The notes under the pieces: generated by a model
The model's input: the letters and a program-made list of their open reading frames with translations, nothing else
The model's database searches: none
Told to the model about the DNA's origin: nothing
Shown here: piece after piece, positions 1 through 7,219 of the stretch
Position numbering within the stretch: the first letter of the stretch is position 1
Layout: every line of letters starts with the position of its first letter
Position numbers and translations under genes: made by a program
Source of the DNA: an uncultured Bacteroidales bacterium
GTDB lineage: Bacteria; Bacteroidota; Bacteroidia; Bacteroidales; F082
DNA length: 64,000 nt
Assembly: GCA_947304185.1 (NCBI GenBank)
Contig: CAMZAM010000001.1
Location: forward strand, 62,001 to 126,000
Direction: 5' to 3'

Positions 1-43
1 TTCTTTCTATGGTACAGTAGTCTGATAGCTTCATTCTAGACTC

Positions 44-997
44 TTAAATTTTTGTTCTTATAAACTGACCATAACAGTATTCATTCCATTCGCATCCAGA
101 ATAAGCCTGCAGTCCTTCACGTACGACTTTGAGGTATCCTGATTCTTCGTATATGTTTTTCAGCATCTTTTCTTTTACATTTTCAGGCATGACACCTTTA
201 TTTATCTCCATTATCCCATCCTTAAAGGCTTCGCAGGGAAATACGTATCCATCGTAACGCACGGTCAGCTTAATGCTGCCTGTGCCACAAGCGGCTCGTT
301 TAGCAGAAAATGGCAGACCAAGCCGAATTTTGCCCTGATAGGTTTCTTGGCACTTTGCCATTATCTGTTTCAACTCTTCCTGTTCTTCTACACTCATTTC
401 CACCAGCTCTTTGTTTTCCATCACGCGACCTTGAGGGACCAGGCGCAGGAGGCTTACGTTCTTTACACCAATTGAGTAGAGCTTACTCAACACATCAGGT
501 ATCTGGTGGTAGTTGCAGAGCATAGGTACTAAGTGTGCCTCTACTGGGATTCCCAGTGTTATCGCACGGTGGATGGTTTCATCCAACAGTGCCAAGTTAG
601 CGGCCTCAGTTCCCATAATGGTGGCATAAAGTTCTGCATCAACGGCCTCGTAATTGAAGATAAGTGCATCTATTTTGTCTTTTACAGCCTCTAACAACTT
701 GGTCGGAATGGATGTATGAATGCCGCCATCACTATAGATACCACTGGAATAGAGCCTGAGTTTCAGACCTTTACACTGAATGTAATCAACTATCTCCACT
801 ATATCTTCTCTGAGGAACGGTTCTCCACCAGACAGGCTTACAGTCTTTGCACCCAATGCCACGGCATCGTCCACTACTTGGATGATGGTTGCATAGTCCA
901 AACGCTCTGTTTTCTCCATGTCAGAGAGTGAAGAGCAGTAAATACAACGGTTTGGGCACTGCTGGGTTACCTCTATGGTGATTTCGTTCAGACTCAT
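44..997 (-). CDS. Radical SAM/SPASM enzyme, last gene of the TIR-Nmad2 operon
   Basis: A 317-residue radical SAM protein. The [4Fe-4S]-binding motif CPNRCIYC (C14, C18, C21) is near the N-terminus and is followed by the SGGEP motif typical of the fold. Four further cysteines in the last 100 residues (contexts AACGTG, FPCEAF, SGCEW, EYCYG) look like a SPASM-type auxiliary cluster domain, so the class resembles PqqE/anaerobic sulfatase-maturase proteins. I chose the ATG at 997 because it overlaps the stop of the upstream gene as ATGA, giving translational coupling, and places the cluster motif at the usual distance from the start. The substrate is unknown. By context it could modify a nucleobase or a peptide made by the same operon; this is inference. 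Nothing further of the operon is seen before the window edge. Confidence 0.88.
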   Translation of the reverse strand: MSLNEITIEVTQQCPNRCIYCSSLSDMEKTERLDYATIIQVVDDAVALGAKTVSLSGGEPFLREDIVEIVDYIQCKGLKLRLYSSGIYSDGGIHTSIPTKLLEAVKDKIDALIFNYEAVDAELYATIMGTEAANLALLDETIHRAITLGIPVEAHLVPMLCNYHQIPDVLSKLYSIGVKNVSLLRLVPQGRVMENKELVEMSVEEQEELKQIMAKCQETYQGKIRLGLPFSAKRAACGTGSIKLTVRYDGYVFPCEAFKDGIMEINKGVMPENVKEKMLKNIYEESGYLKVVREGLQAYSGCEWNEYCYGQFIRTKI

Positions 998-2001
998 AGT
1001 GCAAATAGTGTCTGCTGGAGGGGTTCGCGTTGGATATGCTCTTCTACGCCCCACTTCTCCGGGAAGTAATAGTCTATACCCTCCATAGAGGGTTTATAGT
1101 GTTGTTTGATGCGGACATTGCCCACTTTCAGTTCGGGCATCTTGGCGCGCAGATATTTATCGGTCTCGCAAAAGCAGTTCTGCAGGTCAATCAACTTAGG
1201 CTTGCGCCCTGGCAGCGGACGGAACTCAGTATAACCATAGCGTTCCTGCAACTCCTCAAAATAATCATGGATGTAGTAGATTGCATCCTCATAATCATTG
1301 CCGTAGGATGAGAAGCACTTCTTAATACCTCTCACAGCCCCTACTCCCGCCTTGACAAAGGAATCCTCGTCAAAGTTCAAATAGGGTGAGTAGTTGAAAT
1401 CAACAGTATATTGGTAGGCCAGAAAGTCACCTATCAGCGGATAATCTCTCAGTTGGTTATAGACTTCAGCCATAGATTTGGCATTCAATACTTTCTTTAG
1501 TCCCTGTCCTTTGATAAACTCGTCCTCTATCATCTGGAGCCAAACCTGATGTTTAGTGTTAATGTCGTGATAACCAGAATAGCTGCCGGTCATCATATAG
1601 GCATTGGAGAAGATGGGATAGTTCTGTTGACGCATTGTAAGAGCCTTACTCAACTTCTCCACGTTGAATGAGTCAACGGTGATGTCACAGAGTCCGCTAA
1701 GGTAATCCCAAGTCTCTATTTTGTTGAACACCTTGAAAACAAGGATTCTCAGGAGCACATCCTCGGGGCTGTATTTATCTAAGTCTTTATAGATGACATT
1801 CCTTATCAAGTACTGGCTCACACGGTCGCACGCGCGATAGACGTTAGTAAATTTATACTCTTTCAAGATAGGGTCATCAGTCAGATGACTGCTATCCTCA
1901 CACCGTCTCCAGAAGATGTTCATACGCTCCTGGATGAAGTAGAAGTAATATTTCAACGTAGCATCGTTGGGGACAATGCTACTTGTCTTCTTCGTCCTCA
2001 T
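994..2001 (-). CDS. Protein with 5-hmdU DNA kinase-type helical domain (HMUDK/aGPT-pyrophosphorylase-like)
   Basis: A 335-residue protein that I recognise as the helical-domain family found in 5-hydroxymethyl-dU DNA kinases and related alpha-glutamyl/putrescinyl-thymine pyrophosphorylases. Signature stretches are TDDPILKEYKFTNVYRACDR, the FKVFNKIETW block, the LAYQYTVDFNYS block, and LIDLQNCFCETDKY near the C-terminus. The P-loop kinase domain sometimes fused to this module is absent. Family members are encoded with phage DNA hypermodification genes and are thought to contact modified bases; activity here is not shown. The start is uncertain: GTG at 2019 is possible, but I prefer ATG at 2001, which overlaps the Nmad2 gene by 23 bases. 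The stop overlaps the radical SAM start (ATGA). Translational coupling suggests the four products work together. Confidence 0.75.
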   Translation of the reverse strand: MRTKKTSSIVPNDATLKYYFYFIQERMNIFWRRCEDSSHLTDDPILKEYKFTNVYRACDRVSQYLIRNVIYKDLDKYSPEDVLLRILVFKVFNKIETWDYLSGLCDITVDSFNVEKLSKALTMRQQNYPIFSNAYMMTGSYSGYHDINTKHQVWLQMIEDEFIKGQGLKKVLNAKSMAEVYNQLRDYPLIGDFLAYQYTVDFNYSPYLNFDEDSFVKAGVGAVRGIKKCFSSYGNDYEDAIYYIHDYFEELQERYGYTEFRPLPGRKPKLIDLQNCFCETDKYLRAKMPELKVGNVRIKQHYKPSMEGIDYYFPEKWGVEEHIQREPLQQTLFAL

Positions 2002-2629
2002 ACACTTCGTACTTGTCACGTTTGAATTCCTTCCAATTGCAAGGGTCGCCGTGGATACCCTGTCCGTAAGTCTCTTCTAACCAATTTACAAAAGCATTGA
2101 TTTGGTCATCCTTGTCAGACAAATCCCAAAACTTTGTTCCACGACTGTTATTCAGAATATAAGAGAATTGAGCTGGAATATCTGGGCACTGATCACCAAA
2201 ATAGTAAAAGTGGGTTGATAACAATACATATTTCCCTTCACTATCGCGACGAAGATGCTCCTTATTAACCCTGCCACCAGCCAGACTATGTGCACAATGC
2301 TCCTGCACTACTTTTCCATTAACTATATGATAGCAGTTATCACCATACTTTTGCACAAGTGAACCTTTTATAAAAGGTTTCTTCATCTCAAAGCGTGAAT
2401 CTGACCAATACTCGTCAAAGGTAATCTTCTTCTCAACTTGCATGGCATAAATAACTCTGCCAAGATTACCCATCTTTTTGCTGCCAAGACCAACCACCCA
2501 GTCGCCTATCTGCAAATTGCGGTTGTTTCTCACCTGTGTACCCTTGCAGGTCGCTAAGGTCAGTATTCCATAAAAAGGATTAGGCGCAAAGCCATAATCA
2601 TGGTCCATCTTATATCTGAAACAATTCAT
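1979..2629 (-). CDS. Nmad2-type protein (nucleotide modification associated domain 2)
   Basis: A 216-residue single-domain protein. The opening (HDYGFAPNPFYGILTLATCK), the GDWVVGLGSKKMG block, and the late HFYYFGDQ segment are what I recall of the Nmad2 family, predicted by comparative genomics to be linked to DNA or nucleotide base modification; no biochemical activity is established to my knowledge. The many conserved aromatic, His and Cys residues fit a small ligand- or base-binding fold. It starts three bases after the TIR gene stop and its end overlaps the next gene, so it is the second gene of a compact operon. Pairing of an Nmad domain with a hydroxymethyl-dU kinase-type helical domain is in line with base-modification recognition; the direct role is inference. 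Confidence 0.72.
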   Translation of the reverse strand: MNCFRYKMDHDYGFAPNPFYGILTLATCKGTQVRNNRNLQIGDWVVGLGSKKMGNLGRVIYAMQVEKKITFDEYWSDSRFEMKKPFIKGSLVQKYGDNCYHIVNGKVVQEHCAHSLAGGRVNKEHLRRDSEGKYVLLSTHFYYFGDQCPDIPAQFSYILNNSRGTKFWDLSDKDDQINAFVNWLEETYGQGIHGDPCNWKEFKRDKYEVYEDEEDK

Positions 2630-2632
2630 CGT

Positions 2633-3121
2633 CTATTTGCATTTAATGTATATCATCGGATAGGAAACCGGTCCCGTGACAGGCAACCCGTCAGGCTTCT
2701 CATTGACTATCATTTTACCGTTGATGACATCTATCAGTTTGTCGGTAGAGTTCCAGCCAAGCAGGGAAGCTCCGTATTCTTTGAATGCTCCTGGCAGTTC
2801 TACATTGTCTTTACAGCCTTTTTCATAGACACCAACAATGGTCTTACCTTGCTTGATAGCCTGGCGGATTTCATAGTTCACCCACTTACGTTCGTGAGTG
2901 TGCTCACCAATCATCACAATGAAGGTCTTTGCCCAGCGGATGCAGATGCGGAGGTAGCGGGCAATGACGGCATCAGAATGACGCTTGTTGTCATAGTCTT
3001 TCTTCTCCACAGAGCTGTTGCGGGCATCGCAACCATGATTCTTCAAGTTTTGCTTAAGAGAATCCAGCTGCTTCTCGTCCTCCCCGTAATGACTGATAAA
3101 AACGTTATGTCGATTTACCAT
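2633..3121 (-). CDS. Small TIR-like domain protein (ThsB/DUF1863 type)
   Basis: A 162-residue protein made almost wholly of a TIR-like domain. It opens with VFISHYGEDE (strand A and the first loop) and carries the strand-D/helix pattern IVMIGEHTHERKWVNYEI followed by GKTIVGVY, as in the ThsB/DUF1863 branch. E84 in the WVNYEI segment is at the place of the catalytic Glu of TIR NAD-cleaving enzymes. It is the first gene of the operon, with a promoter about 70 bases upstream, so it would be the most strongly translated product. In Thoeris such proteins make a nucleotide signal from NAD; no ThsA partner is present here, so a different partner set (Nmad2, HMUDK-type, radical SAM) is implied. NADase activity is inferred, not shown. 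Confidence 0.82.
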   Translation of the reverse strand: MVNRHNVFISHYGEDEKQLDSLKQNLKNHGCDARNSSVEKKDYDNKRHSDAVIARYLRICIRWAKTFIVMIGEHTHERKWVNYEIRQAIKQGKTIVGVYEKGCKDNVELPGAFKEYGASLLGWNSTDKLIDVINGKMIVNEKPDGLPVTGPVSYPMIYIKCK

Positions 3122-3188
3122 ATTATTTATTCGTGAATCTATAACCCTTAACCACTAACTATTATTCTTCCTTCGACCTTCTCTGTGG

Positions 3189-3217
3189 CAAAAATAGGAA
3201 TGCACAAAATTGCCAAA
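3189..3217 (-). promoter_or_regulatory. Promoter of the TIR-Nmad2-HMUDK-rSAM operon
   Basis: Reading the minus strand, a Bacteroidota -7 box TATTTTTG lies at 3196-3189 and a -33 TTTG at 3217-3214, with about 17 bases between. The predicted leader to the TIR start at 3121 is about 60 bases. This supports separate transcription from the cluster at 4.4-8 kb. Confidence 0.6.
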
Positions 3218-3248
3218 TGCCTTAAAGAATTCTATAACCAATAAATAT

Positions 3249-3577
3249 CTAACCTTTCAAAGAAAGTATCCCCTCCTCCTCATGCCTCACAATCGGACCT
3301 TCCTTGCACTCAAATATCACGCTGCCGGGTTCGAGGCTTTCGATGGTATGCCACACGCCTTTGGGGATGTTCACACCATAGCGGCCGTCGGCGATGCTAA
3401 GGATGACGGTTTCGATAAGCGAACCGTCGTCGTTATAGGTTAAAACCTTTATCCTGCCTCGCAATATCACAAACGTCTCGTCTTTCTCCAAATGGCGATG
3501 TATCGGAATCTCAGTGCCCGGCCCCCAGCGTTCAGCCGTTTATTGTTGTGCTTCCTCTTGAAACTAATCGATATTTT
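3249..3577 (-). pseudogene. Broken WbuC-type cupin
   Basis: The C-terminal part reads as a cupin of the WbuC family: PGTEIPIHRH, then KDETFVILRG, a glycine-rich turn, and PKGVWHTIESLEPG. The frame is closed upstream by a TAA at 3540-3542, just before the residues that should precede PGTEIP. In the neighbouring frame the same place reads KRLNA, which would join to GPGTEIP if one base were added near 3520-3528. That frame itself runs only to a TGA at 3578-3580 with no start codon. The gene thus seems to have lost its first third and to carry a one-base deletion. The metal ligands H, H and E of the first cupin motif remain. Likely a decaying relic of a polysaccharide locus. Confidence 0.65.
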
Positions 3578-3604
3578 TCACAACAAAGACACTATGACTT
3601 TGTT

Positions 3605-4285
3605 TTAATCCACCTCATTAAGAGATTTGGATTTAGAAAACATATCTTTCATTCTCTTATAATCAAGATCTTGCAAATTTAATACTTCATACTGGATACT
3701 AGATAGTTTCTTCTTATACTTTTGTTCTTGAACCTCTTCTTTATCTATATAATACTTTGCATGGTAATTGCCAAACAAATCGGAATAATCTATTCTGACA
3801 AGTATGGTTTTATTTAAAAAATAAGAAACTCCATCTTTCCTATCGTGAAGAGCATCCAGATACAAGCCATAAAAATAACCATAATTCCCTTGTTCATAAG
3901 TATGATAAACCCGTCTCCCATCCTCGGAACCACTATGAAAAGCGGCATAAAAATAATCGTTTATTTTAAAGCGAACCGTGTCAATAACATTTTTCTGAAC
4001 TCGATACAATTCAAAAACCACAATATCTGTTACTATAGATGATACATTGGTATAACCATTATTGAAGATTTTCAAATGTTCAGTGCCATAAATACCATCC
4101 GTCGAATCCATCTCTAAAGAGGTACGAATTATGTAATATGGTTGCATTTGCTCCATTTGCACACCATACAACATCTTGTTTATTTTGGTTTGCTGTCCAA
4201 CAAAAATCGCATTTGCGATGGAAACAATAAGCGTTGCTAAACTTATAATTAACGTTGAATCAATATAAAGTTTTTTGTGTCTCAT
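3605..4285 (-). CDS. Membrane-anchored protein of unknown function
   Basis: A 226-residue protein that I do not recognise. One strongly hydrophobic segment (about residues 8-27, within LIISLATLIVSIANAIF) near the N-terminus should anchor it in the inner membrane. The rest is polar and probably a single soluble domain rich in beta strand and aromatic residues, with a lysine-rich, likely helical tail. I chose ATG at 4285 over the TTG at 4312 because TTG has no advantage in context. It lies 121 bases after the SagB-type gene on the same strand, so it may be the last gene of that cluster or independent. The base composition is A+T rich like the neighbouring cluster. Confidence 0.6.
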   Translation of the reverse strand: MRHKKLYIDSTLIISLATLIVSIANAIFVGQQTKINKMLYGVQMEQMQPYYIIRTSLEMDSTDGIYGTEHLKIFNNGYTNVSSIVTDIVVFELYRVQKNVIDTVRFKINDYFYAAFHSGSEDGRRVYHTYEQGNYGYFYGLYLDALHDRKDGVSYFLNKTILVRIDYSDLFGNYHAKYYIDKEEVQEQKYKKKLSSIQYEVLNLQDLDYKRMKDMFSKSKSLNEVD

Positions 4286-4406
4286 CCTTTTTTCGGCCAA
4301 GGTTTTATTCAATACACTTTATTAAACCATAATGAGTCATTGGATACTGTCTGTTTTAATAAACGTCACACGCAAGCTGTTATCTCGCAAATCTCCAACC
4401 CACATC

Positions 4407-5093
4407 TTATTCAACAGCATACAATCTTAAAGAATCTCCCACAATCATACCTCCACCGGAAATCAACTTATCTGAGCCAAACATTGCGTCAAATGTTTCT
4501 TCAGCCAAATACCCTATTGGACATGAATCCAACCCAACATATTTAGCGGCCTGTTGAATACAACAAAGCTGTGCCCCAATATCTCTCCACACCAAGCTCA
4601 TATAATCTGAATATTTCGATGCCGTTCGCATATATTGTACAGAAAACCAAATCAACGTGCTTTCTCCAAATGGTAGAGTTTGTTCTACATCATTCTGAAA
4701 AACCCATTGTTTCTGGGGCGCAATATTCATACGCCGCAAGGAATGATTTAATGCATCATATAAATAAAGGCATCTTTTATGTCTTTCAGGCAATCCTACT
4801 ATAACATCTATCGGATGTCTGCCGCCCGCAGACGGAGCCGCTGACTTATATACCGTCACACCATAATCATCACGCGCTATCGAATAAGGTTTTATTGCAT
4901 AATATAGAATGTAAGACAGTTTTTCTATAGGACAACGCCCCAATTCTTTAATCGACCTGCGTCCGCTGAACACCTCTAAGAACTCTTTCCCAAAAGCATT
5001 TTTATCTACCTTGGGCAATTTGATTTCTTCAACACATTCATACTGATATGTATCGAAATGAATTGGTTCCTTTAATAACGACGGCCCGCCCAT
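4407..5093 (-). CDS. SagB-type nitroreductase-family flavin oxidoreductase
   Basis: A 228-residue protein of the nitroreductase fold, SagB-like branch. The FLEVFSGRRSIKEL segment matches the usual FMN-phosphate-binding RRSxR start, APSAGGRHPIDVIV is the matching mid motif, and the WRDIGAQLCCIQQAAKYVGL helix is the family's dimer/FMN helix. SagB enzymes oxidise azolines in peptide maturation; other members reduce nitro or enone groups. The gene follows the QueC-like stop with no gap (TAG then ATG), so the two are almost surely co-translated. No cyclodehydratase (YcaO) is nearby, so a thiazole/oxazole pathway is unlikely. A redox step on a deazaguanine-like base or on a modified peptide is a fair guess, given the neighbours. 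Confidence 0.82.
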   Translation of the reverse strand: MGGPSLLKEPIHFDTYQYECVEEIKLPKVDKNAFGKEFLEVFSGRRSIKELGRCPIEKLSYILYYAIKPYSIARDDYGVTVYKSAAPSAGGRHPIDVIVGLPERHKRCLYLYDALNHSLRRMNIAPQKQWVFQNDVEQTLPFGESTLIWFSVQYMRTASKYSDYMSLVWRDIGAQLCCIQQAAKYVGLDSCPIGYLAEETFDAMFGSDKLISGGGMIVGDSLRLYAVE

Positions 5094-5693
5094 CTAAATA
5101 ATCCCTAATTGTTTTTTTACATACATATATTTCATACAACCATGACACTTCCCGCATGGCGTATTGGAAGTATGGCAGGAATGTGCATACATTAATAAGC
5201 TTTCTGAGATTCCGGACTTTTTTACAAGTTCAACAGTCGTCATGCCAATTGCTGGAGCTGTCACTTTTATTTCCCCCTCCTGCATGGCCACCAGTTCTGA
5301 CAGTTTGTCATAAAACTCCCGTGTCCCATCTGTGTGCTGAGCATCTGTTTTTACCGAACCAACCATTAGCTCACACACATTTAGTTGAATGGCTTTCATC
5401 AAAGCCAATGTGACAAGCATCTGATTTCTATATGGCCACCATTCAGTTATGGGAGCCTCCTTTAATGGCGCTTTCCCCAGCAAATCACCGCTTCCAAGAC
5501 TAGAACAGTCAACATTAATAACATGGTGCTCCATACATAAAGTCGCAGCGACTCTTTCTGCGGCAGCAATTTCAGCTTTTGCAGCTTTTTGTCCATAATC
5601 AATGGTTATGGCAATCTCTGGCCTCAGCCAATAAGCCAAAGCTATCGAATCCATGCCACCAGACAACAACATAGCTCTTTTATTCTGACGCAT
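5094..5693 (-). CDS. QueC-like ATPase (7-cyano-7-deazaguanine synthase family)
   Basis: A 199-residue member of the QueC/PP-loop ATPase family, a little shorter than housekeeping QueC (about 220). It has the PP-loop SGGMDS at residues 11-16, DYGQ at 32-35, the arginine-bearing WWPYRNQ segment where QueC has PGRN, and a complete C-terminal zinc site (C173, C180, C183, C186). QueC turns 7-carboxy-7-deazaguanine to preQ0 with ATP and ammonia. No QueD, QueE or QueF is seen here, so this is not a queuosine operon. QueC-like proteins also occur as accessory genes of type IV CBASS, where recent work (recalled, to be checked) describes action on protein N-termini. The ATG at 5693 overlaps the PfkB-NDT gene by 14 bases. 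Confidence 0.85.
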   Translation of the reverse strand: MRQNKRAMLLSGGMDSIALAYWLRPEIAITIDYGQKAAKAEIAAAERVAATLCMEHHVINVDCSSLGSGDLLGKAPLKEAPITEWWPYRNQMLVTLALMKAIQLNVCELMVGSVKTDAQHTDGTREFYDKLSELVAMQEGEIKVTAPAIGMTTVELVKKSGISESLLMYAHSCHTSNTPCGKCHGCMKYMYVKKQLGII

Positions 5694-6903
5694 ACCAACA
5701 AGCTTTATATATCGCAGTGGTGAAATCACTTTCAATGTCACAACCCGTGCCAGCCAACATTTTCAGAGACCCTTCCGTCTCATTCTCCACATAGGCAACA
5801 ACTTTTTTCCCTAATGATACAGCATAGCCAACTTCAAACAATGTACCAGAATCCAACCCATCAATAATGGCAAGAACACAATCGGAATCTTTTAATTTTT
5901 CTATATCTTTAGGAGCAACATCGTCCGCTTTCCCCTCTCCAACGTCGTGATAAGGAGAAAAAACATCAACGCCCATAGAACACAAAAGATTTCGGCACTC
6001 TGACACAAACAATTTCTCATGCAACGTAAAGAATGGTCCCGCCAAATACACGAGCCCTTGCTTTTGGGGTGAAAAAGCTTCAAAAGACGCACCTCTTTGC
6101 AGTACATGTGGGATATCTTCAATAAAACCACAATTATCACAATAAACTGCAACTGCCTTACTTGCCTTCATGGCTGCATCTGCCGGAGCACATCCATTAA
6201 ACCAACAATAAGAAAACACTGTGGTGAAGACATCTCCGCTACCAATCGGCCAGACATGTTTTGTCTTGAATACTGGTATCTGTATCCCGTCATCATCCGC
6301 TGAATTATAGGCATATGCACCCTTTGCACCACATTTTATAACAAGGCACTCGCAATTTTCTTTATCAAACAATGTTCTTTTAATCAAAGACAACTCGTTT
6401 TCACCCGACAACTTCTTTGCCTCGTTTTCATTCATTACTAAAGCAAGATGTTCAGCCTGTCCACCCTGTTCCTTGAACGAAACCGGATGTTGTGGCGACT
6501 GAGGATCATAAACCACATATTCACCTTTGATTTTGGCTGTTGCCTCCAGCATTCCAAAGCCAATAACGAAAGGTCCTTCTGCTTGCAAACAGCATCGATT
6601 ATGATACTGCCCTTGAATAATTGGCTGTGCTAATGGATGATTATAACAAAAACTTATCGTAGTATCCGACTTTGTTAAACAATGATTCAACTTTTCCGAT
6701 ACCGCATAAGTTTTTAGCATTTTTTCTATCTGCTCATCTCCAACAGTGTAAAAAGAAATCGTGGCTTCCGGGCAAAATGCACGCAATACACGCGCCGACC
6801 TCCATCCAGAACCATACACACAGTCCCAAATTGGCCAATAGCATAATTCTTTATATACACCGCCGATAACACTTATTTCACGGCAGATATCGTGACCTGG
6901 CAT
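5680..6903 (-). CDS. PfkB-family kinase fused to nucleoside 2-deoxyribosyltransferase
   Basis: A 407-residue two-domain protein. The first 275 or so residues are a PfkB/ribokinase-like domain: the anion-hole motif WPIGSGDVF with its catalytic Asp is clear, and a substrate-side NENEAKKL segment precedes it. The last 120 residues form a nucleoside 2-deoxyribosyltransferase domain, with VYLAGPFF at the start and DSGTLFEVGYA carrying the expected catalytic Glu. This joins a nucleoside or sugar kinase to a base-exchange enzyme in one chain, so the product may swap or salvage a nucleobase and phosphorylate the result. The ATG at 6903 overlaps the upstream gene by 31 bases. The usual GG motif of PfkB N-termini is weak (SVIGGVYKE), so the sugar substrate cannot be named. 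Confidence 0.85.
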   Translation of the reverse strand: MPGHDICREISVIGGVYKELCYWPIWDCVYGSGWRSARVLRAFCPEATISFYTVGDEQIEKMLKTYAVSEKLNHCLTKSDTTISFCYNHPLAQPIIQGQYHNRCCLQAEGPFVIGFGMLEATAKIKGEYVVYDPQSPQHPVSFKEQGGQAEHLALVMNENEAKKLSGENELSLIKRTLFDKENCECLVIKCGAKGAYAYNSADDDGIQIPVFKTKHVWPIGSGDVFTTVFSYCWFNGCAPADAAMKASKAVAVYCDNCGFIEDIPHVLQRGASFEAFSPQKQGLVYLAGPFFTLHEKLFVSECRNLLCSMGVDVFSPYHDVGEGKADDVAPKDIEKLKDSDCVLAIIDGLDSGTLFEVGYAVSLGKKVVAYVENETEGSLKMLAGTGCDIESDFTTAIYKACWYASE

Positions 6904-7217
6904 ACCGCTTCGTCGATCTTTATTATTTCTGCTTGATACTCTGTGTCCTTGTTTATGCAATTCAACAAATCCATCAAATAGCTGCTTAGCACTGTTCCCA
7001 AAACCATGCCATCTTTCATTACAACCACCGGTCCGTCAATACTTTGAGCTACCACTGGCAGTATCTCGCCAACTTTAGTGGTTTTCAACAAGTTAATGTT
7101 CACTGAAGCCAAATTAGTTTTAATGATCAGATTCAGACAGTAATCTGAATCTTTTTTCGGCAAGCGTGGCATTTCACCGCCAATATCGAAACTTGAACTT
7201 CCTGAAATTCCGGACAT
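6873..7217 (-). CDS. Small protein with Gly/Ser-rich N-terminus, companion of OGG and QueC-like genes
   Basis: A 114-residue protein starting at ATG 7217, two bases after the OGG stop. The start is MSGISGSSSFDIGG, a flexible Gly/Ser-rich tail; the remainder (from about residue 27) looks like a compact mainly-beta domain with three cysteines, a VGEILPVV strand, a GPVVVMKDGMVLGTV hairpin and a closing CQVTI strand. I have a memory of small proteins of this shape beside OGG-type genes in defence loci but cannot name a family. The in-frame extension upstream of the ATG overlaps the OGG gene and reads as non-conserved. Since the cluster has a QueC-like ligase-type ATPase, the exposed N-terminal tail could be its substrate; that is a hypothesis. 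Confidence 0.68.
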   Translation of the reverse strand: MSGISGSSSFDIGGEMPRLPKKDSDYCLNLIIKTNLASVNINLLKTTKVGEILPVVAQSIDGPVVVMKDGMVLGTVLSSYLMDLLNCINKDTEYQAEIIKIDEAVCQVTISAVK

Positions 7218-7219
7218 AA

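Noticed and set aside
2633..3121. Thoeris defence system
   Set aside because: The TIR protein is ThsB-like, but no ThsA (SIR2 or macro-TM effector) is near; partners are Nmad2, HMUDK-type and radical SAM.
4407..5093. Thiazole/oxazole-modified peptide cluster from the SagB-type gene
   Set aside because: No YcaO cyclodehydratase, leader peptide or export gene is present.
5094..5693. Queuosine/preQ0 biosynthesis operon or Qat system
   Set aside because: No QueD, QueE, QueF, and no QatA ATPase, QatB or TatD gene are adjacent; the QueC-like gene is in a different context.
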